From Candidatus Omnitrophota bacterium (GTDB lineage: Bacteria > Ratteibacteria > UBA8468 > MWAK01): DNA of 5,231 nt. This document shows, piece after piece, positions 5,069-5,231 of this stretch. The notes beneath the pieces are model-generated. The model worked only from the letters and a program-made list of their open reading frames with translations. It was not told the DNA's origin and did no database searches. Both the position numbers and the translations under genes were made by a program. The stretch's first letter is position 1. Each line of letters opens with the position of its first letter. The stretch lies in contig JAHJUB010000056.1 in assembly GCA_018829455.1 (NCBI GenBank), forward strand, positions 1 through 5,231, in the 5' to 3' direction.

Positions 5069-5166
5069 CCCTGCCAGAGGTTGCACTCTCTTCGTCTCTT
5101 CGGCGAATGGCAGGGAGTCTGTAGTTGCCGAACCTGCCGTTCTGGCAGGGATGGCGCATTTGACAA
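5059..5166. repeat. Structured inverted repeat bounded by 10-bp direct repeats
   Basis: CATTTGACAA occurs at 5059-5068 and again at 5157-5166. Between them CCCTGCCAG (5069-5077) is matched by CTGGCAGGG (5142-5150), and a third partner TGGCAGGG lies at 5108-5115. A local hairpin CCTGCC/GGCAGG sits at 5133-5149. Several alternative stems are possible. It resembles a small non-autonomous element with target duplication, or an RNA-forming spacer. No coding frame is convincing here. Confidence 0.55.
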
Positions 5167-5187
5167 TTCTCCTCAATTTTGTTAAAT
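5160..5187 (+). promoter_or_regulatory. Weak candidate promoter pointing off the right edge
   Basis: A perfect TTGACA (5160-5165) is followed after 16 bases by TTAAAT (5182-5187), 4 of 6 to the -10 consensus. The TTGACA is part of the direct repeat, so it may be chance. No gene is visible downstream before the window ends. Confidence 0.25.
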
Positions 5188-5209
5188 TCTTAAGGTCAAC
5201 ATTAAAGAA

Positions 5210-5231
5210 CGAGATTCTTCGCTTACGCTCA
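5210..5231. repeat. Cut-off start of a dispersed GAGATTCTTCG...-type repeat
   Basis: The last bases, CGAGATTCTTCGCTTACGCT and onward, match the beginning of a repeat I recall from many environmental bacterial genomes, which usually continues to GAATGACA. The window ends before the second half, so completeness cannot be judged. Confidence 0.45.

Overview
The window looks like a piece of chromosome from an uncultured diderm (Gram-negative-type) bacterium. Evidence is the C-terminal part of an outer-membrane beta-barrel protein ending in Phe, a bacterial groES-groEL pair with strong Shine-Dalgarno sites, a PilZ-type c-di-GMP receptor, and bacterial tRNAs without encoded CCA. Intergenic spaces are packed with small GC-rich palindromic repeats of the kind common in genomes of candidate phyla. 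I cannot name the phylum from this sequence alone.

Layout. 1-480 (+): the end of an alginate-export-like porin, followed by a palindromic repeat and a strong intrinsic terminator. 601-892: a 290-base spacer holding three more repeats and the groESL promoter, with one repeat lying inside the predicted 5' leader. 893-2848 (+): groES and groEL, 24 bases apart, closed by a 16-bp terminator hairpin. 2849-3065: a convergent spacer with that terminator and a nested 107-bp repeat. 3066-3770 (-): a PilZ-domain protein. 3865-3937 (-): tRNA-Asp(GTC). 4041-4883 (+): an AT-richer class I SAM-dependent methyltransferase, transcribed divergently from tRNA-Asp. 4954-5026 (-): tRNA-Glu(CTC) with a good promoter. 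5059-5231: a structured inverted repeat bounded by direct repeats, then the cut-off start of another dispersed repeat.

Functionally the genes are mostly independent. GroES and GroEL form the Hsp60/Hsp10 folding machine. The porin, the PilZ receptor and the methyltransferase have no visible shared pathway. No CIRCE operator is visible before groES, so HrcA control is not supported at this locus.

The most notable feature is the repeat family. At least four intact copies and one broken copy lie within 2.6 kb. They share outer inverted ends (GTAGGGG...CCCCTAC or GTAGCGG...CCGCTAC) and an AT-NN-AT centre in each inner palindrome. The stem sequences differ between copies, with both arms changed together. 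One copy is in the groES leader, one follows the porin stop, and one sits between the convergent groEL and pilZ-like genes.
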